From: an uncultured Clostridium sp.
GTDB lineage: Bacteria > Bacillota > Clostridia > TANB77 > CAG-508
NCBI GenBank assembly: GCA_946497775.1
Contig: CAMMLS010000001.1
Span: forward strand, 1 to 32,279
DNA length: 32,279 bases
Reading direction: 5' to 3'
Numbering within the stretch: position 1 is the stretch's first letter; each line of letters opens with the position of its first letter. A program made the translations under genes and the position numbers. Below are positions 18,529 to 28,999 of the stretch, one piece after another. The notes under the pieces were generated by a model. The model saw only the letters and a list, made by a program, of their open reading frames with translations. It ran no database searches and was not told the origin of the DNA.

Positions 18529-20601
18529 GTGGCTGATAAGTTAATTATTGTTGAATCCCCAGCTAAGGCAAATACTATAAAGAAATTTTTAGGTGGTAGT
18601 ACTAAGGTAATTGCTTCTATGGGGCATGTTAGAGATTTACCAAAATCTAAAATGGGAATTGACATAGAGAATAATTTTGAACCAGAGTATATAAATATAA
18701 GAGGAAAAGCAAGTTTAATTAAAGAACTTAAAAAAGAGGCGAAAAGTGCTAAAAAAGTTTTTCTTGCAACTGACCCTGACCGTGAGGGAGAGGCTATTGC
18801 ATGGCATTTGGCACATATTTTGGAAATACCAGAAGATAGTGTTTGTAGAATTACTTTTAATGAAATAACAAAAGAAGCTGTACAAAAAGCTGTTAAGAAT
18901 CCTAGAAAGATAGATAAGGATTTAATAGATGCACAACAAGCAAGAAGAATTTTAGACAGAATTGTAGGATATAAAATTAGTCCTGTTTTATGGAAAAAGG
19001 TAAAGAAAGGATTATCTGCCGGAAGAGTTCAATCTGTTGCCGTTAGACTAATATGTGAAAGAGAAGAAGAAATAGAAAAGTTTATTCCAACAGAATATTG
19101 GAATATCTATGCACAACTTTCTAAGTTAAATACGAAAAAGAAACAGTGTTTTGAAGCTAAACTTGTTGGCAAAAATAATAAAAAAATAGAATTAAATTCA
19201 AAAGAAGATGTTGATGTAATCTTATCAAGTATAGAAAATGCAAAATTTTTTGTAGAAGATATTAAAAAAAGCGAAAAGAAAAGAACACCTGCACCACCTT
19301 TTACTACTAGTACAATGCAACAAGAGGCTTCTAGAAAGCTAGGTTTTACTTTGAAAAAGACAATGTCTGTTGCACAAAAGTTATACGAGGGAATTAAAGT
19401 ACCAGGAAGAGGTAGTATAGGACTTATAACATATATGAGAACAGATTCTACAAGAATTTCTGGGGAGGCAAGAGAAGCTGCAAAAAAACAAATTGAAAAA
19501 GAATATGGAGCAGAGTATTACGAAAATAGATTTTATAAAACAAAAACAGATGCACAAGATGCTCATGAGGCAATAAGGCCTACATATTCAGATTTAGTGC
19601 CAGATGAAATTAAAACTGCTTTAACAACAGATGAATACAAATTATATAAATTAATATATAACAGATTTTTAGCAAGTCAAATGGCATCAGCTGTTTTTGA
19701 TACTGTTTCAGTTTCTATAAATGCAAATGAATATAATTTTAAAGCAAATGGTCAAACTTTAAAATTTAAAGGATTTATGGCATTATATGTAGAATCTGTT
19801 GATAATGAAAAAGACGAAAAGTATATAGCTTTGCCAGAATTAGAAATAAAAGAAGAAGTTAAAAATGAAAAGTTGGATGCAAAACAAAGCTTTACAGAAC
19901 CACCACCAAGATATACAGAAGCAAGCTTAGTAAAAGCATTAGAGGAAAAAGGAATAGGCAGACCAAGTACTTATTCGCCAACAATTACTACAATTTTAGA
20001 AAGAAGATATATTGAAAAAGTTCAAAAACAATTACACCCAACAGAACTTGGAAAAGTTGTAAATAAGCTACTTGTAGAGAATTTTGAGGATATATTAGAT
20101 GTAGAATTTACTGCAAAAATGGAAAATCAATTTGATGAAATTGCAGAAGGTAAAGAAAAATGGAAACAAGTTATAGCAGATTTCTATGACCCATTTAAAG
20201 ACGTTGTAGATAAAGTAGAAAAAGAGTTAGAACATGTAAAATTAGAAGATGAAGTTTCAGATGTTCCATGCGATAAATGTGGAAGAATGATGGTAATAAA
20301 ATATGGAAGATATGGCAAATTTTTAGCGTGCCCTGGATATCCTGAATGTAAAAATGCAAAACCATTAGTAGAAACTATTGATGTACCTTGCCCAAAATGT
20401 GGTGGCAAAGTTCAAGTTAGAAAAACTAAGAAAAGAAGAAATTACTATATATGTGAAAATAATCCTAAGTCTTGTGACTATATTTCTTGGAACAAGCCAA
20501 AAAAAGGAGAGAAATATGTTCCGGACAGTGAAGAAGTTGAAATAGATGAAAAGAAAACTGCAACAAAAAGCAAAAGAAAAACTAGTACAAAAAAGAAATA
20601 A
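18529..20601 (+). CDS. topA: DNA topoisomerase I
   Basis: LIIVESPAKANTIKKFL, MGHVRDLPKSKMGID, ATDPDREGEAIAWHLA, SAGRVQSVAVRLI, YMRTDSTRIS, C-terminal zinc ribbons. Confidence 0.97.
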   Translation: MADKLIIVESPAKANTIKKFLGGSTKVIASMGHVRDLPKSKMGIDIENNFEPEYINIRGKASLIKELKKEAKSAKKVFLATDPDREGEAIAWHLAHILEIPEDSVCRITFNEITKEAVQKAVKNPRKIDKDLIDAQQARRILDRIVGYKISPVLWKKVKKGLSAGRVQSVAVRLICEREEEIEKFIPTEYWNIYAQLSKLNTKKKQCFEAKLVGKNNKKIELNSKEDVDVILSSIENAKFFVEDIKKSEKKRTPAPPFTTSTMQQEASRKLGFTLKKTMSVAQKLYEGIKVPGRGSIGLITYMRTDSTRISGEAREAAKKQIEKEYGAEYYENRFYKTKTDAQDAHEAIRPTYSDLVPDEIKTALTTDEYKLYKLIYNRFLASQMASAVFDTVSVSINANEYNFKANGQTLKFKGFMALYVESVDNEKDEKYIALPELEIKEEVKNEKLDAKQSFTEPPPRYTEASLVKALEEKGIGRPSTYSPTITTILERRYIEKVQKQLHPTELGKVVNKLLVENFEDILDVEFTAKMENQFDEIAEGKEKWKQVIADFYDPFKDVVDKVEKELEHVKLEDEVSDVPCDKCGRMMVIKYGRYGKFLACPGYPECKNAKPLVETIDVPCPKCGGKVQVRKTKKRRNYYICENNPKSCDYISWNKPKKGEKYVPDSEEVEIDEKKTATKSKRKTSTKKK

Positions 20602-20618
20602 TTTTCCGGAGGGATATT

Positions 20619-21911
20619 GTGAAAGAAGTTATTGTAATAGGAGGAGGATTAGCTGGGTGCGAGGCAGCTTATCAAGTTGCTAAAAGAGGTATTAATGTAA
20701 AGTTATATGAAATGAAACCTAAGAAATTTTCACCAGCTCATTCTAATCCAAATTTGGCAGAAATTGTGTGTAGTAATTCTTTTAAATCTAATAGCATAAC
20801 AAATGCCTGCGGGCTTTTAAAAGAAGAACTAAGAAGATTAGATTCATTATTAATTAAAACCGCAGACGAAAATTCTGTACCAGCAGGGCAGGCGTTAGCA
20901 GTAGATAGAGAAAAATTTGCAGAATCAGTGACGAGAAAAATTAAAGAAATTAAAAACATAGAGATTATAAACGAAGAAATTAAACAAGTTCCGGAAAATG
21001 CTATTGTAATAATAGCTACTGGACCACTTACATCAGATGATTTAGCAAAGCAAATAGCAAGTTTAACAGGTCAAGATAAGCTATATTTTTACGATGCAGC
21101 TGCACCAATTATTGAAAAAGATAGCATAAATATGGATATAGCTTTTTGGGGAGATAGATATGGCAAAGGTGATAGTAGCTATATAAATCTACCAATGAAT
21201 AAAGAAGAATATGAAAAATTTTATAATGAGTTAATTAATGCTGAAATTGTAACTTTGCATGAGTTTGAAAAAAGAGAAATATTTGAAGGTTGTATGCCAA
21301 TAGAAATAATGGCTAAAAGAGGAGAAGATACTTTAAGGTTTGGACCATTAAAACCAGTAGGATTTACAGACCCTAGAACAGGAAATACTCCATATGCACT
21401 AGTACAATTAAGGCAAGATAATAAAGAAGGTACTTTATTTAATATGGTAGGTTTTCAAACTAACCTAAAATTTGGAGAGCAAAAAAGAGTATTTTCACTA
21501 ATTCCAGGTTTAGAGAATGCTGAGTTTGTAAAATATGGTGTAATGCATAGAAACACATATATTAATTCTACAATTTTGTTAGATAATACATATAATTTAA
21601 GACAAAATACAAATATATATTTTGCAGGGCAAATAACAGGAGTAGAGGGATATGTGGAGTCTATTTCGTCTGGAATGGTTGCAGGTATTAATGCTGCAAA
21701 TCAGGTGCTTGGAAAGGGAAAACTTATATTTCCTTCTGAGACTGTAATTGGAAAGCTTGCAGAGTATATTAGTACTGAGAATAAAAAGTTTCAGCCTATG
21801 AATGCTAATTTTGGGATTTTGCCAGGGTTGGATGAAAAGATAAGGGACAAGCAGGTGCGTTATAAGGCTTTGGCAGATAGGGCTTTGGAGGCATTGCCTA
21901 CTGATATATAA
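20619..21911 (+). CDS. trmFO: tRNA uracil-54 methyltransferase TrmFO
   Basis: VIVIGGGLAGCEAAYQVAKRG, AEIVCSNSFKSNS, QITGVEGYVESISSGMVAGINAA. Confidence 0.95.
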   Translation: MKEVIVIGGGLAGCEAAYQVAKRGINVKLYEMKPKKFSPAHSNPNLAEIVCSNSFKSNSITNACGLLKEELRRLDSLLIKTADENSVPAGQALAVDREKFAESVTRKIKEIKNIEIINEEIKQVPENAIVIIATGPLTSDDLAKQIASLTGQDKLYFYDAAAPIIEKDSINMDIAFWGDRYGKGDSSYINLPMNKEEYEKFYNELINAEIVTLHEFEKREIFEGCMPIEIMAKRGEDTLRFGPLKPVGFTDPRTGNTPYALVQLRQDNKEGTLFNMVGFQTNLKFGEQKRVFSLIPGLENAEFVKYGVMHRNTYINSTILLDNTYNLRQNTNIYFAGQITGVEGYVESISSGMVAGINAANQVLGKGKLIFPSETVIGKLAEYISTENKKFQPMNANFGILPGLDEKIRDKQVRYKALADRALEALPTDI

Positions 21912-21915
21912 TTTT

Positions 21916-21982
21916 TGGTTAGATATATGGGGAATAGGTATTGCAAATATTTTGTGCTAGGTCTATGTGTCTTTTTGTTTTG
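21916..21982 (+). terminator. Terminator-like repeat related to 701-760
   Basis: agatatat...ctaggtctatgtgtctttttgttttg; shares CTAGGTCTATRTGTCTTTTTGTTTTG with the element at 726-751. Confidence 0.5.
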
Positions 21983-22026
21983 CTTGTTTTAAGTGTAGAT
22001 TTTGTAAAAAGTTTAATTAAAGTGTA

Positions 22027-22055
22027 TTGACAAAATTATTTATGAAAAATATAAT
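22027..22055 (+). promoter_or_regulatory. Consensus sigma-A-type promoter (TTGACA-17-TATAAT)
   Basis: ttgaca 22027-22032, tataat 22050-22055. Confidence 0.75.
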
Positions 22056-22133
22056 AAAGGTATAAAAAAGGAGAAGATTATATATTTTAAAATTCTATGG
22101 ATAAAACTACGTAAAAACAAAGGAGATAATGGT

Positions 22134-22592
22134 ATGGTAGATACTGGATATGCAAGAGCAATGGCAAATGTACTTGATATTTTGAAACATACGAATGAAG
22201 AAGATGTGAAAAAAATTCCACCAAAGTTCATGCTATTTCTTGAAGAAAATAAGTTGAAAAATTATAAGCCTAATATTGATTATAAAGAAGATGTTAGAAA
22301 AATGCATTTAGATGAAGATACTCAGGCTTTGCTAGGAATTATTTATTTAAACTTTTGGGCTAATGAGGAAGAAAAAAAGCAATTTAAGTCAAGAATAAGA
22401 AAAAATGAAGAACAGTATCAGGTTCAATTAAGAGAAAGATATAATATAGATAATTTATTAAAAGCAAGTAAAGAAGAACGAGAAAAAGAAGAAAAACAAA
22501 GTCAAGATTTAGTGGTTATAAAAAGAGAAAATATTTTGAAAAAATTTCTAAATAAAATTAAGAAATTTTTTCTAAGACGAGGAGAAAATTAA
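22134..22592 (+). CDS. Hypothetical protein, helical and charged, C-terminal basic tail
   Basis: Full-length ORF downstream of a consensus promoter, ends 2 nt before the DUF4116 gene start. Confidence 0.65.
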   Translation: MVDTGYARAMANVLDILKHTNEEDVKKIPPKFMLFLEENKLKNYKPNIDYKEDVRKMHLDEDTQALLGIIYLNFWANEEEKKQFKSRIRKNEEQYQVQLRERYNIDNLLKASKEEREKEEKQSQDLVVIKRENILKKFLNKIKKFFLRRGEN

Positions 22593-22593
22593 A

Positions 22594-24384
22594 ATGGAAG
22601 AAATTGATTTTAATGATAGAAAATTGGTTATAGAATTAGCTAAAAAATATCCAAATATCTTATTACATACTTCTAACGAAAATATAAAAAATGATAGAGA
22701 AATAGTAGAAGAAGCTGTAAAAAGCAATGGCGAAGTTTTGAAATATGCAAGCAAAGAGCTAAGGAATGACAAAAAAATTGTATTAGAAGCTATAAAAAAT
22801 AATAAATTAAGTTTGAAATATGCAAGTAATGAATTAAAAAATGATAAAGATTTTATATTAGAGGCAATAAAAAGTGCTCCTTTAAAATCAGAAGTTGAAG
22901 CAGAATATACATCATTCATAGGCGAAGATTTAAAAAAAGATAAAGAAATTGTATTTGAATTTGCTAGAAGAGGTGGACATATTGAAGAAAATTTAAAAAA
23001 TAGTATTACAAAAGAAATGTGTATAGAAGATATTAAAGCGGGTGGAACCAAAATATTTGAGATTCTATCAAAAAACAAAAAGTTGGATAGGGATTTTATG
23101 TTACGAGCAATTGAACAGAATTCGGAATTATGCAAATATCTTCCAGAAGATTTAATAACAGATAATGAAATTTTTAAAAAAGTAGTGTTAGCAGAACCGA
23201 AAGTGGCACTACACTGGATGAATCAAAAAGGAATAGATAAAAAAATTGAAGATAGAGAAATTGCTTTAAAACTTTTAAACATTGAAGAATTCGAGCCTAA
23301 TAAATATATTTCATCAACTTTATTTAGTGAGCCTGATTTTGCAAAAGAAGCTGTAAAAATTAATTATAGAGTATTTTATAATCTACCTGATTATCTTAAA
23401 AATAATAAAGAAATAGTAGAAGAAGCCATAAAAAAATTTGGAGGAAATATTGAGTATGTAGATAAATCATTAGTAAATGATAACTTAGTATTAGAAGCTA
23501 TAAATACATATGGAAAAGCATTAGCTTATGGAAGTAATGAGCTAAAAGAAAGCAAGGAGATAGTTTTAAGTGCAATAGAACAAGATGGTGAGGCATTAAA
23601 ATATGCAAGTAATGAATTAAAAAATAATAAAGAAATAGTTTTAAAAGCTATCGAACGAAATGAACATGCATTGGAATATGCAAGTGAAGAACTTAAAAAG
23701 GATAAAAAAATAATTATAGAAGCTATAGACAAAAATCCAAATGTATTGCAATATGTAGATGAAAAATTTAAAAATGATAAAGAAATAATTTTAAAGGCAG
23801 TAAAAAAAGAACCACACACCATAAAATATGCATCAAAAGAATTAATTGGTAAATCATTTGAAAATAGAGGAAATAAAGAATTTTTATTAAAAGTTATAAA
23901 AGAGCAACCTAAGGCATTTAACTATATACCAGAAAATTACAAAGATGAAGAGGGTAAATATAATCAAGAAGATTATAAAGAATATGCTTTAAAAGCAGTA
24001 GAAAATGGAAATGATTATATTTTATATAAAATAGCAAAAGAAAGACATAATTCTGGTGGCAAAAACTACTTTGAAAATGGAGAAAATGAATTTTTAAAAG
24101 AAGCAATAAATATTGCTATAAAAAGGGACATAGAAGAAATAAAAGAAGCTAGAACTAATAAAGAAAATTCAGTAGATGAAATAAAGAAATCATCAAAAAC
24201 AGAAGAACAAAACATACCAGAAAAAGTGGAAACAATAAAACCATTAACCAAGGAAAGTATTATTAATGGGATTAATCCAAGAGAAGGAGAAATAATTAAG
24301 TTTACAAAAGCAATTAAAGAATTAAAATTAAATGAGAGAGCAAATGAGCAAAATCAAAAAGAAAATATTGATTTTGAGAAATAA
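22594..24384 (+). CDS. DUF4116 repeat protein
   Basis: Multiple degenerate ~25-aa repeats such as LKYASNELKNNKEIVLKAIERNEHALEYASEELKKDKKIIIEAI. Confidence 0.85.
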   Translation: MEEIDFNDRKLVIELAKKYPNILLHTSNENIKNDREIVEEAVKSNGEVLKYASKELRNDKKIVLEAIKNNKLSLKYASNELKNDKDFILEAIKSAPLKSEVEAEYTSFIGEDLKKDKEIVFEFARRGGHIEENLKNSITKEMCIEDIKAGGTKIFEILSKNKKLDRDFMLRAIEQNSELCKYLPEDLITDNEIFKKVVLAEPKVALHWMNQKGIDKKIEDREIALKLLNIEEFEPNKYISSTLFSEPDFAKEAVKINYRVFYNLPDYLKNNKEIVEEAIKKFGGNIEYVDKSLVNDNLVLEAINTYGKALAYGSNELKESKEIVLSAIEQDGEALKYASNELKNNKEIVLKAIERNEHALEYASEELKKDKKIIIEAIDKNPNVLQYVDEKFKNDKEIILKAVKKEPHTIKYASKELIGKSFENRGNKEFLLKVIKEQPKAFNYIPENYKDEEGKYNQEDYKEYALKAVENGNDYILYKIAKERHNSGGKNYFENGENEFLKEAINIAIKRDIEEIKEARTNKENSVDEIKKSSKTEEQNIPEKVETIKPLTKESIINGINPREGEIIKFTKAIKELKLNERANEQNQKENIDFEK

Positions 24385-24402
24385 AATATTATCCATAGAT
24401 AC

Positions 24403-24432
24403 TTGACAATTAAGCCTTAAATAGGATATAAT
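24403..24432 (+). promoter_or_regulatory. Putative rpsU promoter (TTGACA-18-TATAAT)
   Basis: ttgaca 24403-24408, tataat 24427-24432. Confidence 0.75.
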
Positions 24433-24528
24433 AAATTACGCTTACGGGGATATAAGTAATACATAAAAATAATTCCCGATAAAAATAATCCCACAGTATG
24501 AGTTCAACTTCGGAAGGAGGGAAATAAA

Positions 24529-24699
24529 TTGTCAGAGGTTAAAGTTAATAATGGAAATATAGAAGATGCTCTAAAAAGATTTAAGAGACAATGCGCAAGA
24601 AATGGAGTTTTACAAGAAGTTAGAAAAAGAGAACACTATGAAAAACCAAGTGTTAAAAGAAAAAAGAAATCAGAGGCAGCTAGAAAAAGAAAATTCTAG
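24529..24699 (+). CDS. rpsU: 30S ribosomal protein S21 (56 aa, missing from ORF track)
   Basis: ttg start after ggaggg; [56 protein letters not shown]. Confidence 0.94.
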   Translation: MSEVKVNNGNIEDALKRFKRQCARNGVLQEVRKREHYEKPSVKRKKKSEAARKRKF

Positions 24700-24705
24700 G
24701 CTAAA

Positions 24706-24742
24706 AAGGGGTGAGAAGTAAGTTGCTTCTCGCTTTTTTTAT
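24706..24742 (+). terminator. Intrinsic terminator after rpsU
   Basis: ggtgagaag-taagtt-gcttctcgctttttttatt. Confidence 0.75.
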
Positions 24743-24772
24743 TATAATAAATTAAAGAAAGGATGATTTTTT

Positions 24773-25213
24773 ATGTTAAAAGAAAAATTATTAGAAGATT
24801 TAAAAAAATCAATGAAAGAGAAAAATGAACTTAGAAAAAATGTTATTCAAATGGTAAGAGCAGCTATTTTACAAGTTGAAAAAGATAAACAAATTACTCT
24901 TACAGATAATCAAATTATAGATATAATGGCAAAAGAGGCTAAAAAAAGAAGAGATTCTTTGGAAGATTATCAAAAAGGTGGAAGAGAAGATTTAGTAAAC
25001 AACATTAAAGAAGAGATAAATATTATTGAAGAATATCTACCAAAACAATTATCAAAAGAAGAAGTCTTAGCTATTGTTAAAGAAGTAATTCTAGATGTTG
25101 GAGCTACAACTATGAAAGATATGGGAAAAGTAATGAAAGCAGCAAAAGAAAAAATCGGAGCAGCATCTGATGGAAAAACTATAAATGAAGCTGTAAAAGA
25201 ATTATTACAATAA
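24773..25213 (+). CDS. GatB/YqeY domain-containing protein
   Basis: LKEKLLEDLKKSMKEKNELRKNVIQMVRAAI, EYLPKQLSKEE, MKDMGKVMKAAKEKIGAASDGKTINEAVKELL. Confidence 0.92.
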   Translation: MLKEKLLEDLKKSMKEKNELRKNVIQMVRAAILQVEKDKQITLTDNQIIDIMAKEAKKRRDSLEDYQKGGREDLVNNIKEEINIIEEYLPKQLSKEEVLAIVKEVILDVGATTMKDMGKVMKAAKEKIGAASDGKTINEAVKELLQ

Positions 25214-25282
25214 TAAAAGTGCATAAATTAAGAAAAAACAATTATAATAAATTAAGAATAGAAAATTATGCGAGGAGGAAAC

Positions 25283-26560
25283 ATGAAAGACAGTATAACA
25301 GAGATAAAAAAAGGAATTAAATTACATTGTGTGCAAACTAATAAATTTAAAACAAATTTAATATCTGTTTTTATAACAACACCACTAAATAGAGAAAATG
25401 TTACCAAAAATGCATTAATACCTGCAATATTAAGAAGGGGAACCCAAAACATGCCTTCACAAGACTTAATAAGCAAAAAACTAGAAGAAATGTACGGCTC
25501 AGAATTTGACTGCGGGGTAGAAAAAACAGGTGATAATCAAGTTATTAAATTTTATTTAGAATCTCTAAACGATAAATTCCTTCCAGAAAAAGAAGATTTG
25601 TTAAAACAAAGTATAGATGTTCTACTTGAAATTATATTTAATCCATTAGTAGAAAATGGAATGTTTAAAAATGAATATCTAGAATCTGAGAAGGTAAATT
25701 TAAAACAATTAATAGAAGCTAAAATAGACAATAAAGATATATATGCATTCGAAAAATGCACAGAAAAAATGTATGAAGGTAAACCATATAGCTTATATAA
25801 ATATGGTTTTGCAGAAGATTTAGAAAATATAAACAATAAAGATATTTATATCTATTATAATACACTACTTGCTACATCTAAAATAGACATATTTGTATCA
25901 GGCGAGTTTAACGAAAAAGAAATAATAGACATATTAAACAAAAACGAAAACATTTCAAAGCTTAAAGAGAGAACCCCAAACAATATAATAAACAAAGAAG
26001 AAACAGAAGTAAAAGAAGAAATAAAAGAGCCAAACATAGTAGAAGATATAATGGATGTAACACAGGGAAAACTAGTAATAGGTATGAGCATAAAAAACAT
26101 GAAAAAGGATGAAAGATTTGTAGCAACACTATACAACACAATTTTAGGAGATAGTGCTAATTCTAAAATGTTCCAAAATGTAAGAGAACAAGCACACCTA
26201 GCATATAGTGCTCGTTCAACATATGTTAGACCCAAAAATGATATTTTTATTAGATGTGGAATAGAAATAGATAATTATGAAAAGGCATTAGATATTATAA
26301 AAGAACAATTAGAAGATATGAAAAAAGGTAATTTTTCAGAAGAAGACATTAAAAATGCAAAAAAATATATAATATCAGCAGTAAATAGTGTTGATGAAGA
26401 ACAAGATACCGAAATAACATATTATTTAGGCCAAGAACTTGCAGATTCAACATGTTCACTTGAACAATATAAAGAAAATATACAAAATGTAAGCAAAGAG
26501 CAAATACAAGATATAGCTGATAGAACACAAATAAATACAATTTACTTTTTAAGAAATTAG
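25283..26560 (+). CDS. M16 family peptidase-like protein (YfmF-like, inactive-type subunit)
   Basis: No HxxEH in N-terminal domain; AHLAYSARSTYVRPKNDIFIRCGIE; pairs with the following M16 gene; ATG 25283 after gaggagg. Confidence 0.85.
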   Translation: MKDSITEIKKGIKLHCVQTNKFKTNLISVFITTPLNRENVTKNALIPAILRRGTQNMPSQDLISKKLEEMYGSEFDCGVEKTGDNQVIKFYLESLNDKFLPEKEDLLKQSIDVLLEIIFNPLVENGMFKNEYLESEKVNLKQLIEAKIDNKDIYAFEKCTEKMYEGKPYSLYKYGFAEDLENINNKDIYIYYNTLLATSKIDIFVSGEFNEKEIIDILNKNENISKLKERTPNNIINKEETEVKEEIKEPNIVEDIMDVTQGKLVIGMSIKNMKKDERFVATLYNTILGDSANSKMFQNVREQAHLAYSARSTYVRPKNDIFIRCGIEIDNYEKALDIIKEQLEDMKKGNFSEEDIKNAKKYIISAVNSVDEEQDTEITYYLGQELADSTCSLEQYKENIQNVSKEQIQDIADRTQINTIYFLRN

Positions 26561-26572
26561 AAAGGGGCAAAT

Positions 26573-27859
26573 ATGCAAATAATAGAAAATACAAAGGTAA
26601 AAGAAAAATTATACACAGAAAAGCTAGAAGATGGCTTAACAGTAATGGTAATTCCTAAAAAAGGCATAACAAAAAAATATGCAATATGGGGAACACATTA
26701 TGGCTCAATAGATAATAATTTTATTGTACCTGGGGAAACAGAAGAGATAAAAGTACCAGATGGAATAGCACATTTTTTGGAACATAAAATGTTTGAACAA
26801 GAAAATGGAACCAACAGTCTAGATACGCTAACATCCTTAGGAGCAAATGCAAATGCATATACAACAAATGACCATACAGCATATTTATTTGAATGTACAG
26901 AGAATTTTGAAGAAGCATTCGACGAACTTGCAGACTATATACAACATCCGTATTTTACAGACGAAAATGTAGAAAAAGAAAAAGGCATTATTGGTCAAGA
27001 AATAATGATGTATGATGATTATCCAGAATGGGTAATTTATATAAATACAATGAAAGCAATGTATAAAAATAATCCTGTAAAACTAGATATAGCAGGTTCA
27101 ATAGAATCAATTAGTAAAATAAATAAGGAAGTTCTATACAAATGCTATAATACTTTTTATAATCCAAGCAACATGATACTTGTTTTATGTGGAGACTTTG
27201 AAGTAGAAAAAATAATAGAAGAAGTAAAAAAGAGACTATTACCGGTTAAGGCAAATGGAGAAATAAAAAGAATTTATCCAAATGAACCAGAAGAAATTGT
27301 AGAAAAACAAATAGAAGTAGAAATGGAAGTTAGTATACCTTCATTTATGATTGGATATAAAGTAAAACAAGAACCAGAAGAAAACCTGGTAAAAAAACAT
27401 ATAGCAATTGAAATATTATTAAACGTAATTGCAGGAAAAAGTTCAAACTTATATAAAAAAATGTACGAGCAAGGACTTTTACAAGCACCATTAGATTTGG
27501 ATTTTGAATTTACAGAAAATTATGCTCATGTACTAATTGGAGGACAATCTAAAAATCCAAAAAAAGTTTTAGATGAGCTAAATAAAGAAATTTTAGATAT
27601 AAAAAATAAAGGTATAAATAAAGAGAATTTCGAAAGAATTAAAAAAATGATATATGGAGAATATGTAAGAGAATATAATGAAGTTGGAAGTATAGCAAGA
27701 ATGGTTATATCAGACTATTTTAAAGGAATAAATAGTTTTGAATATCTAGAAAATTATAATCAAATTACAAAGGAATATGTAGATCAAATTTTAAAAAATG
27801 TATTTAATGAGGAAAAACAAGTTATAAGTATAATAAATCCAAAAAAGGAAAATAAATAA
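26573..27859 (+). CDS. M16 family metallopeptidase (YfmH-like)
   Basis: GIAHFLEHKMFEQ (HxxEH), GANANAYTTNDHTAYLFECT, EKGIIGQEIMMYDDYPEW. Confidence 0.9.
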   Translation: MQIIENTKVKEKLYTEKLEDGLTVMVIPKKGITKKYAIWGTHYGSIDNNFIVPGETEEIKVPDGIAHFLEHKMFEQENGTNSLDTLTSLGANANAYTTNDHTAYLFECTENFEEAFDELADYIQHPYFTDENVEKEKGIIGQEIMMYDDYPEWVIYINTMKAMYKNNPVKLDIAGSIESISKINKEVLYKCYNTFYNPSNMILVLCGDFEVEKIIEEVKKRLLPVKANGEIKRIYPNEPEEIVEKQIEVEMEVSIPSFMIGYKVKQEPEENLVKKHIAIEILLNVIAGKSSNLYKKMYEQGLLQAPLDLDFEFTENYAHVLIGGQSKNPKKVLDELNKEILDIKNKGINKENFERIKKMIYGEYVREYNEVGSIARMVISDYFKGINSFEYLENYNQITKEYVDQILKNVFNEEKQVISIINPKKENK

Positions 27860-27860
27860 A

Positions 27861-28643
27861 ATGGTAACATTTCCAGGGCTAGGATTAGAATTTAATATCT
27901 CAAAAATAGCATTTAGCATACTAGGAATAGATATTCACTGGTATGCTATATTGATTGTAATTGCAATTGTTTTAGCACTAATAATATTAAAAATAAATAA
28001 CAAAAAAGAAGATGTAAAATATGAATATCTTCTAGATTTAAGTATATATCTAATTCCAATATCACTAATATGTGCAAGATTATATTATATTGCATTTAAT
28101 TTAGATTTTTACATAAATAACCCACTAGAAATACTAAATTTAAAATCAGGGGGACTTGCAATATATGGGGGAATATTAGGTGGAATACTTACAATATTTA
28201 TTTATTGCAAAAAGAAAAAAATTAATTTCATATCATTACTTGACCAAATAGCACCAGTTTTAGCATTAGGGCAAGCGATTGGAAGATGGGGAAACTTTAT
28301 AAATATAGAAGCATATGGCGTAGAGACAACTAGCATATTTAGAATGGGAATAATAGAAAACGGAATATATAAAGAAGTGCATCCAACATTTTTATACGAA
28401 TCAGTAGCAGACTTTATAATATTTATTATTCTAATAATATTAGGTAGAATAAGACAAAAAAATGGAGAAAGAACATGCATATATCTAATTTTATATTCTT
28501 TTGTCAGATTCTTTATAGAAGGAATGAGAATAGATAGTTTAATGTTAAATAATATTAGAATATCTCAGATGGTGTCGTTAATACTTTTTGTCGTATCTTG
28601 TTTTATTTTGGTGTATAATAATACAAAAACAAAAAAACAATAA
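27861..28643 (+). CDS. lgt: Prolipoprotein diacylglyceryl transferase Lgt
   Basis: GIDIHWYAILIV, SGGLAIYGGILGG, GQAIGRWGNFINIEAYG, HPTFLYES, FVRFFIEGMRIDSL. Confidence 0.95.
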   Translation: MVTFPGLGLEFNISKIAFSILGIDIHWYAILIVIAIVLALIILKINNKKEDVKYEYLLDLSIYLIPISLICARLYYIAFNLDFYINNPLEILNLKSGGLAIYGGILGGILTIFIYCKKKKINFISLLDQIAPVLALGQAIGRWGNFINIEAYGVETTSIFRMGIIENGIYKEVHPTFLYESVADFIIFIILIILGRIRQKNGERTCIYLILYSFVRFFIEGMRIDSLMLNNIRISQMVSLILFVVSCFILVYNNTKTKKQ

Positions 28644-28758
28644 AAATAACACTTAAAATGACGCACGAAAAATTGGTAAAATATAGTAATAATATTGAAA
28701 CCATTGTAAAAATATGTTATTATAAAATCACTACGATAAATAAGTGGGGAGTGATAAA

Positions 28759-28935
28759 ATGATAAATGATGAAATTTGTAGATTAAGAAACGAATTAAAC
28801 AATAGCATAGTAAGAGGCGAAGACTATGATAAAATATATAGAATAAGTATAGAATTAGATGAACTAATAACAGAGTATTATATAAAAGAAAAAAATTCCA
28901 AAAAAATGATAAAAAAGAAGATAACGGGAAAATAA
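28759..28935 (+). CDS. Spo0E-like aspartyl-phosphate phosphatase family protein
   Basis: INDEICRLRNELNNSIVRGEDYDKIYRISIELDELITEYY matches the Spo0E SxxLDxxI pattern. Confidence 0.75.
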   Translation: MINDEICRLRNELNNSIVRGEDYDKIYRISIELDELITEYYIKEKNSKKMIKKKITGK

Positions 28936-28951
28936 CGATATTAGCATAAAA

Positions 28952-28986
28952 GAAAAATCTCAACCCAATTAGGGTTGAGATTTTGT
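28952..28986. terminator. Intrinsic terminator, potentially bidirectional
   Basis: aaaaatctcaaccc-aatta-gggttgagatttt. Confidence 0.75.
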
Positions 28987-28999
28987 AGTTAATTGCTTA

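Noticed and set aside
22660-23870. DNA tandem repeat in the DUF4116 gene
   Set aside because: Repetition is at the protein level and degenerate in DNA; explained by the repeat domain.
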